From positions 1 to 57,106 of the forward strand of contig NZ_FOVL01000022.1 in NCBI RefSeq assembly GCF_900115145.1: a DNA stretch of 57,106 nt, read 5' to 3'. The position numbers and the translations under genes are program-made. This stretch comes from Salegentibacter flavus. GTDB taxonomy: Bacteria; Bacteroidota; Bacteroidia; Flavobacteriales; Flavobacteriaceae. The notes under the pieces were generated by a model. It saw only the letters and a list, made by a program, of their open reading frames with translations, had not been told where the DNA came from and did not search any database. How positions within the stretch are numbered: position 1 is the first letter of the stretch; the number at the start of each line of letters is the position of its first letter. Shown here in pieces: positions 1-9,031 of this stretch.

Positions 1-203
1 CCACTATGAGCATCAAGCGCAACGATTAGGTCTCGGAGGCTTTCTCGATTAGTCAGCTGACCGAATAGCATACAGAGTAGTTGGTTCCAGCAAGTAAAAT
101 GTTTCACATACCTGTTTCCATCATGCTTTTTGACAAACCCATCAAAAACCCGTTGGGGTAAATATCCCGTCAATTGGGAGAAAACGTATTTTCCTTGATT
201 CAT
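1..203 (-). pseudogene. IS4-type transposase, N-terminal part only (cut by window edge)
   Basis: The minus strand reads from an ATG at 201-203 straight to the window edge, giving 67 residues that begin MNQGKYVFSQLTGYLP and contain CWNQLLCMLFGQLTNRESL. This is the conserved N-terminal region (DUF4372 type) of IS4-family transposases common in Bacteroidota, which place IS DNA by a DDE mechanism. The catalytic core would lie left of the window, so it cannot be said whether the element is whole. Terminal inverted repeats were not recognised in the following 100 bp. Confidence 0.75.
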
Positions 204-530
204 GGCCGCCAAATTTTAGAGGCTAAACCTAATCAATTCAAATCGTCACGCGCCTATTAGGCTTGTAAAGTATAGATTATCAGTAATTTCAAAGAACAAT
301 TAAAAATTTTTAATGGACACTAATGAAATCATATTTTAAATCTCGTTTTCCATATAGATCAAAATGAAAAACCTTTCCGAGTTCATTTGATTTCTTTTTA
401 CCGGTTTTTATGAAGAAGTTGATAGTGTAAGCTTCGCAACGCCGTGCGCCTTTTGTTCGCTCCCGATCCCTACTAAATCATTTCGCCCATTCAGTAATGC
501 ACTTATGTGACTTTTAAAATAAACAACCGG
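204..530. other. intergenic, outer part of the IS element and accessory DNA
   Basis: This stretch of about 330 bases has no credible reading frame. It probably holds the outer end of the IS4-type element whose transposase starts at 203, then AT-rich DNA. No tRNA, array or clear terminator was seen. Confidence 0.4.
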
Positions 531-599
531 CTCCTTATCCCGGTCTTACTAAAGATATTCTTTTATATTTAGGGTGTTATAGCGAGTTAGCTATAACAC
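531..599 (+). repeat. dispersed repeat, copy A
   Basis: This is one of three related segments in the window (the others are at 13269-13335 on plus and 30349-30412 on minus). They share TTATCCCGG, then after a short variable stretch GATATTCTTTTATATT, then AG and a GTNTTATA block. In this copy the right part can fold: GTGTTATAGC at 574-583 pairs with GCTATAACAC at 590-599 around a 6-nt loop, a perfect 10-bp stem. It sits directly upstream of the monooxygenase start at 611 and may form part of its leader. Confidence 0.6.
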
Positions 600-610
600 A
601 AAATACTGAA

Positions 611-1753
611 ATGAAATATTCAATAATCGGAGCAGGGATAGGGGGGTTGACAACAGCCTTAGTATTTGAAAAAGCAGGCATTGAGTACCAGGTTTTTGAA
701 AAAATTCAAAGCATCGCTACTGTTGGAGCAGGTATTTGGCTTGCTCCTAATGCGCTGCAAGTTTTAGAACATATAAATGTTTTGGATGAGATTCAGCAAA
801 AAGGCAATTCAATTGACAGGATTACACTGGGAAAAGCTGATTTATCAACTATTTCAGATAATAATCAAAATACAATAAAACAGATGTTCGGCTATTCTAC
901 TATAGCAATTCATAGAGCAGAACTCCATAGCATACTTTATAGTAAAATTCCAAAAGAAAAAATTCATCTCGGTAAAGGATTTAATCATTTCGAAGAGCTA
1001 AGCAATGGGAGTATTAAAATATTTTTTGATGACAATTCAGAATATGAAACAGATTTTTTAATAGGTGCCGACGGAATTCATTCAAAAGTTAGAAAACAAC
1101 TTTTCCCAGAAAGCCAAACGAGATATTCTGGACAAACCTGTTGGAGAGGTGTTGCTAATATTAAAATTGATAAAGAATTTCAAAACAGAGGTGTAGAACT
1201 TTGGGGAAATCAAATAAGATTTGGGTTATCAAGAATAGCGGAAAATAAGATTTATTGGTTTGCTGTAGCATTAGATGCCCCTAATCAAGATGATAAGGTT
1301 GACTTAATCCAACAAAAATTATTTAAAATGTTTAGTTCATTTCATCCCATAGTAAACAAACTAATTTTATCAACATCACCAGATACCATTATCAGAAACG
1401 ATATTATCGATTTAGAACCTCTAAGCAAGTGGTATAAAAACAATATCTGCCTTATAGGAGATGCAGCTCACGGTGCAACTCCGAATTTGGGCCAAGGTGG
1501 CGCACAGGCAATTGAAGACGCGTATTATTTAAGCGAAATTATTAAGCGTCAACCCAAAGAAAATATTTTTGAAATATTTCAACAAAAAAGAATTAAAAAA
1601 GTAAATTCTATCGTAAAGCAATCCTGGATTACAGGAAAGATGGCGCATTGGAAATATGGAAGAGGGATTAGAAATTTTATTCTGAAGCAGATGCCAAATA
1701 AATTACTAGAAAAAAAGATGATTGAATTGTATAAAATTGAAAAAGTGCAATAG
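611..1753 (+). CDS. FAD-dependent monooxygenase (UbiH / salicylate-hydroxylase fold)
   Basis: This cytosolic flavoprotein of 380 residues should hydroxylate an aromatic or polyketide-like substrate with NAD(P)H and O2. The dinucleotide-binding GAGIGG motif is at residues 7-12. The family DG motif GADGIHSKVR is at 152-161, and the FAD-ribityl GD motif GDAAHGATPNLGQGG is at 283-297. Length and order of motifs fit group A monooxygenases, a family that includes the tetracycline-inactivating TetX enzymes and salicylate hydroxylases; nothing seen here settles the substrate. The gene stands alone between dispersed repeat copy A and a strong terminator and is very AT-rich, so it may be a transferred accessory gene. 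Confidence 0.85.
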   Translation: MKYSIIGAGIGGLTTALVFEKAGIEYQVFEKIQSIATVGAGIWLAPNALQVLEHINVLDEIQQKGNSIDRITLGKADLSTISDNNQNTIKQMFGYSTIAIHRAELHSILYSKIPKEKIHLGKGFNHFEELSNGSIKIFFDDNSEYETDFLIGADGIHSKVRKQLFPESQTRYSGQTCWRGVANIKIDKEFQNRGVELWGNQIRFGLSRIAENKIYWFAVALDAPNQDDKVDLIQQKLFKMFSSFHPIVNKLILSTSPDTIIRNDIIDLEPLSKWYKNNICLIGDAAHGATPNLGQGGAQAIEDAYYLSEIIKRQPKENIFEIFQQKRIKKVNSIVKQSWITGKMAHWKYGRGIRNFILKQMPNKLLEKKMIELYKIEKVQ

Positions 1754-1797
1754 TTAACATCTTATATATAATGCAGGATGCTGTGTTCAATCTAACT

Positions 1798-1848
1798 AAG
1801 CTGGCTCAAAGTCTCCCGACCACGAGCCAGCTTACATTTGTTTTTTTA
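1798..1848 (+). terminator. intrinsic terminator after the FAD monooxygenase
   Basis: AAGCTGGCTC (1798-1807) pairs perfectly with GAGCCAGCTT (1824-1833) around a 16-nt loop, followed by ACATTTG and a run of seven T. It lies 45 nt after the stop at 1753. Confidence 0.75.
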
Positions 1849-1922
1849 GGCAAGTAATAGAAGTCTGCCGGCTTCCAGCTTAGTTTGTGATTGCCTACAA
1901 AATATACTATTGGCTTTGACAG

Positions 1923-2141
1923 CTATTTGTCGATTTTAAGATCTGGAATCTCCTTCATTTTTCCATTTTCAGATTTACCTAAAACAATAACCTCTTTACT
2001 TTCTTTATATTCATCAATAGCTTGTAGTAGTTGCTCTTTGGTATCCCTTCGAATTTTAATACCGCTTCTTTGGTTTTTATTCCGGACTTCAATATAATAT
2101 CCGTCTCTTAGATCTTTAGGTTTTGTGGAACGTCTGCCCAT
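1923..2141 (-). CDS. small conserved hypothetical protein, basic N-terminus
   Basis: A 72-residue, highly charged protein starting MGRRSTKPKDLRDGYYIEVRNK. No signal peptide, membrane segment or cysteine is present. The N-terminal third is strongly basic (RRS, KPK, RNKNQR, KIRR) and the rest alternates Lys and Glu, so nucleic-acid contact is possible but unproven. I do not recognise the family. It is transcribed toward the aconitase gene but a 115-bp gap from that gene's stop and opposite AT-rich flanks leave it as a single gene. Confidence 0.6.
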   Translation of the reverse strand: MGRRSTKPKDLRDGYYIEVRNKNQRSGIKIRRDTKEQLLQAIDEYKESKEVIVLGKSENGKMKEIPDLKIDK

Positions 2142-2256
2142 AATTAATGTTTAAAAATAAAATAGTATTTGATCTTAATATTCTTTAATTCGGCCTAAAA
2201 TAACTATTACAAGCCAATTCAAGAGAAAATATTGTGGTAATCTTGAAATATATAAA

Positions 2257-4989
2257 TTATTTTGATTCTTTCAGGAATTGTCTTAAAATATACTGGAGAA
2301 TCCCACCATTGGTAAAGTAAGCAACTTCTATACCAGAATCCAGGCGGGATTTAGCTTCAAATTCCACTTTTTCACCGTTCTCTTTTCCTGCCAAAACTTT
2401 GATAATCTTACCGGGATAAAAATCTTTTGAAATCCCTGTAAAGCTGAATTTTTCATCACCTTTAATTCCCAGGCTTTCAGAAGATTCTCCGTTCATAAAC
2501 TCAAGGGGCAATACTCCCATTTGCATTAAATTACTGCGGTGTATACGCTCAAAGCTTTCTGCAAGAACAACTTTTATTCCCAGTAAATTTGTTCCTTTTG
2601 CAGCCCAGTCACGGGACGATCCGCTACCGTATTCCTTTCCTGCAATCACTATAAGCGGCGTATTATCTTCAGCATATTTCATAGCTGCATCATAAACTGT
2701 CATAGTTTCATTTGAGGGAAAATAGGTGGAATAGCCACCTTCCTTTCTGGTGATCTTGTTCTTGATTCGCACATTGGCAAAAGTTCCTCGCATCATAACC
2801 TCATGGTTTCCGCGGCGGGAGCCATAAGAATTAAAGTCTTTCAACGCAACACCCTTACTTTTCAAATATTTACCTGCTGCAGAGTTTTCACTAAAAGCAC
2901 CGGCAGGCGAAATATGATCTGTAGTCACAGAATCCCCCAATAGCAAAAGCACCCGGGCATCTTTAATATCTTCAGGATTTTCAGGAGTCTCTGAGAGACC
3001 TTTAAAGAAAGGAACTTCTTTTATATAAGTAGAATTGTCTTCCCAGATGTATTGATTTCCTTCAGCGGTTGAAAGATTTTTCCATTGTTCTTCGCCGTCG
3101 AAGATCACATCGTAAACCTGCTTAAAGTCCTCAACCTTCATGCATTCCTTTATAGTTTGATTAATCTCCTCCTGTGAGGGCCAAATGTCTTTAAGGTACA
3201 CCGGAAGTCCGTTAGGATCATATCCCAGGGGATCATTAATAAGATCGATGTCAACACGCCCAACAAGGGCATAAGCCACAACGAGCATAGGCGACATTAA
3301 AAAATTCATTTTCACCTGCGGATGTACCCTGGCTTCAAAATTTCTGTTTCCTGATAATACCGATGCTACCACGAGTTCATTTTCATCTACTGCATCGGCA
3401 ATATGCTTGGGAAGCGGACCACTATTACCTATACAGGAAGTACAGCCATATCCCACCGTATGGAACCGAAGGGCATCCAGGTCTTCTGATAGGCCCGACC
3501 GGTCGAGATAAGTTGTCACCACTTTAGATCCGGGCGCCAGACTGGTCTTTACCCAGGATTTCGTACGCAAGCCTCTTTCTATGGCTTTTCTTGCCACCAG
3601 GCCTGCACCCACCATTACGGCAGGATTTGAGGTATTGGTGCAACTGGTTATGGCCGCTATAACAATATTTCCATCGCTTAAATGATACTCTGCATTTTTA
3701 TACTTAATCTTTACCGAGCGCAATTTCTTCTCATTTTCGACACTTACATCCGGGGCTTCGTGTTCTTCATTTTCGGTAAACTGGGTTTGGGAACCACCTT
3801 CGGCCAGCCAGCGATTTTCCTGCCGGTCTTCTACGGGAATATAATGTCTGGCAAATTCCTCCTTCAGCAATTCCTGAAATTTGGTTGCCAGTTCCTCTGC
3901 ATAAATCTTGTCCTGGGGCCGTTTAGGTCCTGAAACCGTAGGCCTGAGGCTTCCAAGATCAAGTTCAGCTATTTTTGAATATTCTATATTTTCATTTCCT
4001 GTACGCCATAATAAATTATCCTCACAATATTTTTTCACCAAATCTATTTGCTCCGGGGAGCGATTGGTCTTCTTCATATACTCAAGGGTTTGCTCATCTA
4101 TCGGGAAATAGGTGACCGTACAACCAAATTCCGGAGACATATTAGAGATTGTTGCCCTGTCAGTTACCGTGAGATGATCCAGGCCATCCCCAAACACTTC
4201 CACAAATTTTCCAACTACTCCTAAATCCCGCAATAGCCTGGTAATGGTAAGCACCATATCGGTAGCCGTGCATCCCTCCGGAATTTCACCGGTGAGTTTT
4301 AAGCCAACTACCTGAGGGCAGGAAAAATATACAGGTTGGCCCAGCATGGCCGCTTCTGCTTCAATTCCCCCAACACCCCAGCCTAAAACGCCAATTCCGT
4401 TAACCATAGGGGTGTGGGAATCTAAACCTACAAGGCTGTCGGGGAAAGCCCAGCCATCGCGTTGTATCACTCCCTGGGCAAGGTATTCGAGGTTTACCTG
4501 GTGGCAAATTCCCATTCCGGGAGGAACCACCGTAAAATTATCCATTCCTTTTTGTCCCCATTTCAACAATTTGTAGCGCTCGCTATTCCGTTCATATTCC
4601 CGTTCTACATTTCTACCTTCAGAATAATTTGTTCCGAAGAAATCTACCTGTACCGAATGGTCAATCACAAGATCAACAGGAATCATTGGATTTATTTTTG
4701 TGCCATCACCTCCTTTTCTAATCACTTCAGAGCGTAAGGAAGCAATATCCACAACTGATGGAACCCCGGTAAAATCCTGCATTAGTACGCGGGACGGTTT
4801 AAAGGGGATTTCTTTATCGGTCCCCGAAGCATTCCAGTTTTTAAGCGTATCCAAATGCTCATCGGTAATAGCAAAGCCATCGTGGTTACGAAGCGCATTT
4901 TCCAGTAAGATGCGGATGGAAAAAGGCAATCTGTCTATGTTTACACCGTCATCTTCCAATTTTCTAAGGGAGGCAATTTTATAGTCCAT
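2257..4989 (-). CDS. acnA: aconitate hydratase A
   Basis: A 910-residue cytosolic enzyme of the TCA cycle that interconverts citrate and isocitrate through cis-aconitate. The three cysteines that hold the catalytic [4Fe-4S] cluster are visible: Cys450 in ITSCTNTSNP, and Cys516 and Cys519 in GYGCTSCIGNSGPL. The order of segments (N-terminal MQDFTGVPSVVD near 70-81, cluster region, linker, C-terminal swivel domain with GKEYGSGSSRDWAAKG) matches the AcnA/IRP1 branch, not AcnB, and the length is normal. No partner gene is close. The start at 4989 gives the usual DYKIASLRKLED N-terminus. Confidence 0.97.
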   Translation of the reverse strand: MDYKIASLRKLEDDGVNIDRLPFSIRILLENALRNHDGFAITDEHLDTLKNWNASGTDKEIPFKPSRVLMQDFTGVPSVVDIASLRSEVIRKGGDGTKINPMIPVDLVIDHSVQVDFFGTNYSEGRNVEREYERNSERYKLLKWGQKGMDNFTVVPPGMGICHQVNLEYLAQGVIQRDGWAFPDSLVGLDSHTPMVNGIGVLGWGVGGIEAEAAMLGQPVYFSCPQVVGLKLTGEIPEGCTATDMVLTITRLLRDLGVVGKFVEVFGDGLDHLTVTDRATISNMSPEFGCTVTYFPIDEQTLEYMKKTNRSPEQIDLVKKYCEDNLLWRTGNENIEYSKIAELDLGSLRPTVSGPKRPQDKIYAEELATKFQELLKEEFARHYIPVEDRQENRWLAEGGSQTQFTENEEHEAPDVSVENEKKLRSVKIKYKNAEYHLSDGNIVIAAITSCTNTSNPAVMVGAGLVARKAIERGLRTKSWVKTSLAPGSKVVTTYLDRSGLSEDLDALRFHTVGYGCTSCIGNSGPLPKHIADAVDENELVVASVLSGNRNFEARVHPQVKMNFLMSPMLVVAYALVGRVDIDLINDPLGYDPNGLPVYLKDIWPSQEEINQTIKECMKVEDFKQVYDVIFDGEEQWKNLSTAEGNQYIWEDNSTYIKEVPFFKGLSETPENPEDIKDARVLLLLGDSVTTDHISPAGAFSENSAAGKYLKSKGVALKDFNSYGSRRGNHEVMMRGTFANVRIKNKITRKEGGYSTYFPSNETMTVYDAAMKYAEDNTPLIVIAGKEYGSGSSRDWAAKGTNLLGIKVVLAESFERIHRSNLMQMGVLPLEFMNGESSESLGIKGDEKFSFTGISKDFYPGKIIKVLAGKENGEKVEFEAKSRLDSGIEVAYFTNGGILQYILRQFLKESK

Positions 4990-5301
4990 AATTGATAATT
5001 TTAGTTGAAAGAGCTCTTGTAAGTCTTAGTTTTTGTTTCCTTAATTGATGCTTTATTGCGTTTTTTAAAATTTAATAACTTCTGCAATAACTCTTCTAAA
5101 GTATTGAAGGGAAGTTCAATTTACAAAATAATCACCATATAAGATAAGTATGTCCTTTTGCCCGGGATTTTTGGGGAAAGACCTGTTTGAAAAATTAAAT
5201 TGTTTGAATAATAAGCTGTCTTTTGGAAAATTTAAATTCAGCACCTATCAACCTTAAGTTTCAGGAGGATTATTCATTCAAATGAAATCGAAACTTTTCA
5301 A

Positions 5302-5337
5302 TAAAAAATGCCCTGAAACGCTTAGTTCCAGGGCATT
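5302..5337 (-). terminator. intrinsic terminator of the hendecad-repeat gene
   Basis: On the minus strand a 9-bp stem (AATGCCCTG, plus-strand 5307-5315, with CAGGGCATT 5329-5337) is followed by a run of six T. It lies about 30 nt past the stop of the secreted repeat protein. Confidence 0.75.
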
Positions 5338-5365
5338 AATTTACTTAAAAAACTTTCAGAAAGAC

Positions 5366-5929
5366 CTAGTTATTCTTATACCTCTTACTATCCATTTTCA
5401 TTAATTTTTTTTCACGTTCCGCGGCCTTTTGTGCGCGCTCCCTATGCCATTCTGCTTCTTTTTGAGCATATTCCCTGTCAAATTCAAAATCGGATTTCAT
5501 CATCTCTCTTTCTCTTTCTGAGGCTTCTTTGGCGCGTTCCTGGTACCATTCGGTTTCTTCTTTGGCTAATTCCCGGTAATATTCATCTTCCGACTTTCTA
5601 ATTTCCTTTTCATATTCAGCTGCTTCTTTCGCTCTTTCGCGATAAAATTCTCTCTCTGCTTTGGCAATTTCCCGCAGCCGCTCCTCATCTTCCTTAGCCA
5701 GTTCCCGGTCGAACTCAGCCATTTCTTTCATTCGCTCCCGGTGCCACTCAGCTTCGGCTTTAGCCTGTTCCCTGAAGTATTTCTCTCTTTCTTTTTCAGC
5801 TTTTTTAGCCTCTTTATCCATTCCCTTTTCGGCTTTGTCTTCCCATTTCTTAGCCTTGACCTGAGCGTTTACAGAAGTGCTTAACATCCCAAATACTGCT
5901 ATCCATATAAATAATCTCAAATTCTTCAT
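5366..5929 (-). CDS. secreted protein of twelve tandem 11-residue coiled-coil repeats
   Basis: A 187-residue protein starting at the ATG at 5927-5929; an in-frame ATG 42 nt further upstream would only add residues in front of a good signal peptide (MKNLRLFIWIAVFG...VNA, cut before Q23). Residues 52-183 divide without gaps into twelve units of exactly eleven residues, for example HRERMKEMAEF, DRELAKEDEER, YRERAKEAAEY, YQERAKEASER and HRERAQKAAER. The consensus is roughly x-R-E-x-A-K-E-x-x-E-aromatic. An 11-residue period implies a hendecad coiled coil, nearly straight or slightly right-handed, most likely periplasmic. No enzyme motif and no cysteine are present. Function unknown; a structural rod or spacer is a guess. 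Confidence 0.8.
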   Translation of the reverse strand: MKNLRLFIWIAVFGMLSTSVNAQVKAKKWEDKAEKGMDKEAKKAEKEREKYFREQAKAEAEWHRERMKEMAEFDRELAKEDEERLREIAKAEREFYRERAKEAAEYEKEIRKSEDEYYRELAKEETEWYQERAKEASEREREMMKSDFEFDREYAQKEAEWHRERAQKAAEREKKLMKMDSKRYKNN

Positions 5930-6167
5930 GATATTATATTTTGAATATACATTACAAGCACTGTACCGCAATTAATCCTATAATTATCAAATAAAAGAAT
6001 TGAATAATCCTAGCTACAATCCGCGGGCCTGAACTATTCTCCCAGTAATAGAACTCTACTGACTTTCCCTTCGATACTTCAAATATTAAAGGCATTTTAA
6101 GACTAAGAACCCAGGCTATTTCTGCATATTTATACTGGTTTGGAAAACCTTCTTTTTTAAGGATAAA

Positions 6168-6200
6168 AAAATCCCGGAAATTATAGCATTCCGGGATTTT
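6168..6200 (-). terminator. terminator of the sulfur operon
   Basis: A perfect 12-bp stem, AAAATCCCGGAA (6168-6179) with TTCCGGGATTTT (6189-6200) around a 9-nt loop, followed on the minus strand by T-rich DNA. It lies about 60 nt past the stop at 6259. Confidence 0.8.
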
Positions 6201-6258
6201 CCAGTAAATGAATTTTAAAGCAGGAGGTTAGGTAAGTCCTGAAATCTGAGACACAAAG

Positions 6259-7635
6259 TTAATTTTGTACCGTCCATTCGTCCATCCCTCCGGAAAACAC
6301 CTTCCCGTTTTTCACTCCATTTCGTGCTAACACTGACTCAGCAATGGCGGCTCTGGCACCGCTTTGACAATAAATCACTATTTGTTTGTCCCGATCAATT
6401 CTATCAAGATTATCCTGGATGGTACCCACAAAAATATTGTCTGCCTCATCTATATGAGCTTCTTTATATTCAGAAACTCCGCGAACATCTATTACTTGTG
6501 CATTGTCCTTTCCAAAATATGTTTTGAACTCCTCCATAGAAATGATCTCAGATTTTTCCAGGGGAATCCCCATAGCCTTCAAATCTGAAATATATCCCAT
6601 GATATTGTCCAGTCCAATCCGCATAAGTTTCCTTGTGAGGTCTTCCATCTGGTCATCATCGGCTATAAGAATAAACTCCTCCTCATAGTTAAGGAACCAG
6701 CCTGCCCAGGTGGCAAATGAATTATTCCCCTCTATATGGAAAGTATTGGGAATATGCCCCTCGGTAAATTCACTTCTATCCCTGGCATCAATTACCTTAA
6801 CACCCTTTTCATAAGCCTTTTTAAAGTCCCCGGCAGAAAGTTTCTTGTGCTTTGGAACTTCAGTGAGCAACGGACGATCTTCCTTGTTTAATTTTTTCAT
6901 CATTGCAAAATACTTAGGAGGCTCTGGCTGCCCCTCAAGCAGATATTCAATGAATCCCTGTTTATTATCCTCGTAATGAAACGCCCAGTTTTGTATCTTC
7001 TCGTAACCAACTGTAGTACTTGGTACCGCACCAAGAGCTTTCCCACAGGCAGAACCTGCGCCGTGCCCGGGCCATACCTGCAGGTGAGAAGGTAGCTTAC
7101 TGAACTTTTTGATGGAATTATACATTTCTTCGGCTCCCTTATCCTGGGTTCCTTTTAAACCGGCTGCTTTTTCCAAAAGATCAGGACGCCCTATATCCCC
7201 AACAAAAACGAAGTCTCCTGTAAAAACCATTACCGGCTCTTTAGTAGCGGGGTTATCGGTTAGAATAAAGGAAATACTTTCAGGCGTATGGCCCGGGGTA
7301 TGCATCACTTCAAGGCTTAGGTTTCCAACCTTAATTTTGTCTCCATCTTTTAAGCCAATATGCTCAAAATTATAGGCCCAGTCTGGACCCCCCTCATCTG
7401 AAAGGTACATCTTAGCTCCGGTCACCGCAGCAAGTTCTCTGGTTCCAGCCAGAAAATCGGCATGAATGTGCGTTTCGGTCACATGAGTGATTTTCAGATT
7501 ATTTTCTTCGGCTATATCAAGGTAGGTGTCAATATCCCGTTTAGCATCGATAACGATTGCCTCTCCGGTTTTTTGACATCCAATTACATAACTTGCCTGG
7601 GAAAGACTTTTATCATAAACGTGTTGAAAAAACAT
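6259..7635 (-). CDS. MBL-fold metallohydrolase with two rhodanese domains (persulfide dioxygenase-like)
   Basis: A 458-residue cytosolic protein. Residues 1-245 are a metallo-beta-lactamase fold with HIHAD at 56-60, HTPGH at 112-116, the Asp of TGDF at 141 and PGH at 189-191. The usual DH after HxHx is DF here; known persulfide dioxygenases bind one iron through His, His and Asp, so this site may still work. Residues 264-356 are a rhodanese domain with no cysteine in its active loop (ILIADDDQ), hence catalytically dead. Residues 365-458 are an active one with Cys423 in YCQSGARA. The layout suits oxidation of protein- or thiol-bound persulfide to sulfite or thiosulfate. Last gene of the operon led by the ArsR-rhodanese regulator. 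Confidence 0.88.
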   Translation of the reverse strand: MFFQHVYDKSLSQASYVIGCQKTGEAIVIDAKRDIDTYLDIAEENNLKITHVTETHIHADFLAGTRELAAVTGAKMYLSDEGGPDWAYNFEHIGLKDGDKIKVGNLSLEVMHTPGHTPESISFILTDNPATKEPVMVFTGDFVFVGDIGRPDLLEKAAGLKGTQDKGAEEMYNSIKKFSKLPSHLQVWPGHGAGSACGKALGAVPSTTVGYEKIQNWAFHYEDNKQGFIEYLLEGQPEPPKYFAMMKKLNKEDRPLLTEVPKHKKLSAGDFKKAYEKGVKVIDARDRSEFTEGHIPNTFHIEGNNSFATWAGWFLNYEEEFILIADDDQMEDLTRKLMRIGLDNIMGYISDLKAMGIPLEKSEIISMEEFKTYFGKDNAQVIDVRGVSEYKEAHIDEADNIFVGTIQDNLDRIDRDKQIVIYCQSGARAAIAESVLARNGVKNGKVFSGGMDEWTVQN

Positions 7636-7770
7636 AATATTTAGTTTTAAGTTATTTTATTTAAAATCTGCTGAAAATACAGCCTTAATATCTGTGATAT
7701 GCATTAATTAGTTTGAAAAAAATTATCTTCGATTTTGCCCCTTAGGATTTTCAGTATTTCTCGCCGATAC

Positions 7771-9024
7771 TTAACAGGATTGTCGTATTAAAGATAATAA
7801 CCTGACAGAAGTGCCCTCCCCGCATTTCATCCTTACATAAATAACTGCGGAAGAGAATAAAGTTAGAACCCCCACCAGTAAGATAGCGACTTCAATACTT
7901 ATCAAGTCTGAAATGACCCCGGTAAGGATTGCCCCTATGGAATATCCCAAATCCCGCCAAAGCCTGAAAATCCCTATACTTTTTGCCCGATCCCTGGGAT
8001 GGGTGTTCTGGGCTATAGTAGCCAGAAAGGTAGGGTAGACCATAGCAGTCCCCCAACCCAGAAGGCTCATTAATCCAACGAATAGCCACATGCTGTTTGC
8101 CCATACAAGAGCAATTAACACCACTGCCTGTAATAACATCCCGAAGAAAAGCATATCTTTTTTACAAAACTTGTCTGCCATTCTACCGGTAAATAACTGC
8201 CCAATTCCCCACACCCCGGGGTAGACGGCTACCACAATTCCTATTTGTTCTAAGCTGAAACCCCTGGTAGCCAGTAAAATGGGAAAAAGCCCCCAGGCCA
8301 TACCATCGTTCAGGTTATTAATAAGTCCGGCTTGAGTAACAGATCCAAGGTTCTTATCTTTCCAGGTGGTATCCCAGAATATATTTTTCAATAGGGGCAT
8401 TTCACTGGTACTCCCTTCTTTTAAGGCGTGGCCATGGGTATCTTTTATAAGGAATATACTGGACAAAAGCCCCAGTACCATTAAACCTATACCCAGGTAA
8501 AACGGATAGGGGCGTAGCCCATACATATCTGCTATCCATCCGGTTAAAAAGGCCACAACCCCTACAGCAAGGTATCCGGCAAACTCATTAATACCCATCG
8601 CAAATCCTCGCTGTCGCTCCCCAACCAGGTCAATTTTCATAACTACGGTACTAGACCAGGCAAGCCCCTGATTGATTCCCAGTAAAACATTGGCCGCGAT
8701 TACCCAATTCCAGTTTTCAGCATACATTAATATAAATGGAATCGGGATAGCAAAGATCCACCCCAGGACGAGAAGGTTCTTTCGCCCAAACCTATTGGCC
8801 AGGGCACCTGCATAATAATTGGAAATAGCTTTCACAATACCAAACACCACAATAAATGACAGGATTGCACTGGTGGCCGCTATCCCAAATTCTTTTTCTG
8901 CAATCTCGGGAAGGATGCTACGCTCCAAACCTACCATTCCACCCACAAAAGCATTCACAATTACCAGCAGGGTAAATTGTTTCCAGTTTTCTTTTAAACC
9001 AAGTTCTATAGAATCTGTTTTCAT
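7771..9024 (-). CDS. MFS transporter, 12 membrane segments
   Basis: A 417-residue inner-membrane carrier. Conserved major-facilitator motifs are visible: GALANRFGRKNLL after the second membrane segment and GRMADKFCKKDML in the second half, with RQRGFAMG and RAKSIGIFRLWRD loops. The last 15 residues (GTSVRLLSLIRQSC) are unlike the end of such proteins and may reflect a small 3' lesion. It follows the methyltransferase by 7 nt and is separated from the MBL-rhodanese gene by 135 nt. Being inside a sulfur-handling operon, it may export a sulfur compound such as sulfite or thiosulfate; that is inference from position. Confidence 0.85.
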   Translation of the reverse strand: MKTDSIELGLKENWKQFTLLVIVNAFVGGMVGLERSILPEIAEKEFGIAATSAILSFIVVFGIVKAISNYYAGALANRFGRKNLLVLGWIFAIPIPFILMYAENWNWVIAANVLLGINQGLAWSSTVVMKIDLVGERQRGFAMGINEFAGYLAVGVVAFLTGWIADMYGLRPYPFYLGIGLMVLGLLSSIFLIKDTHGHALKEGSTSEMPLLKNIFWDTTWKDKNLGSVTQAGLINNLNDGMAWGLFPILLATRGFSLEQIGIVVAVYPGVWGIGQLFTGRMADKFCKKDMLFFGMLLQAVVLIALVWANSMWLFVGLMSLLGWGTAMVYPTFLATIAQNTHPRDRAKSIGIFRLWRDLGYSIGAILTGVISDLISIEVAILLVGVLTLFSSAVIYVRMKCGEGTSVRLLSLIRQSC

Positions 9025-9031
9025 ATGCTGC

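Noticed and set aside
1891-2097. Open frame on plus opposite the small hypothetical gene
   Set aside because: Serine/leucine-rich shadow of the minus-strand gene at 1923-2141, with no start context.
5366-5929. CRISPR-like or DNA-level tandem repeat
   Set aside because: The 11-residue period is at protein level; the 33-bp units are too diverged in DNA to be a recent tandem array.
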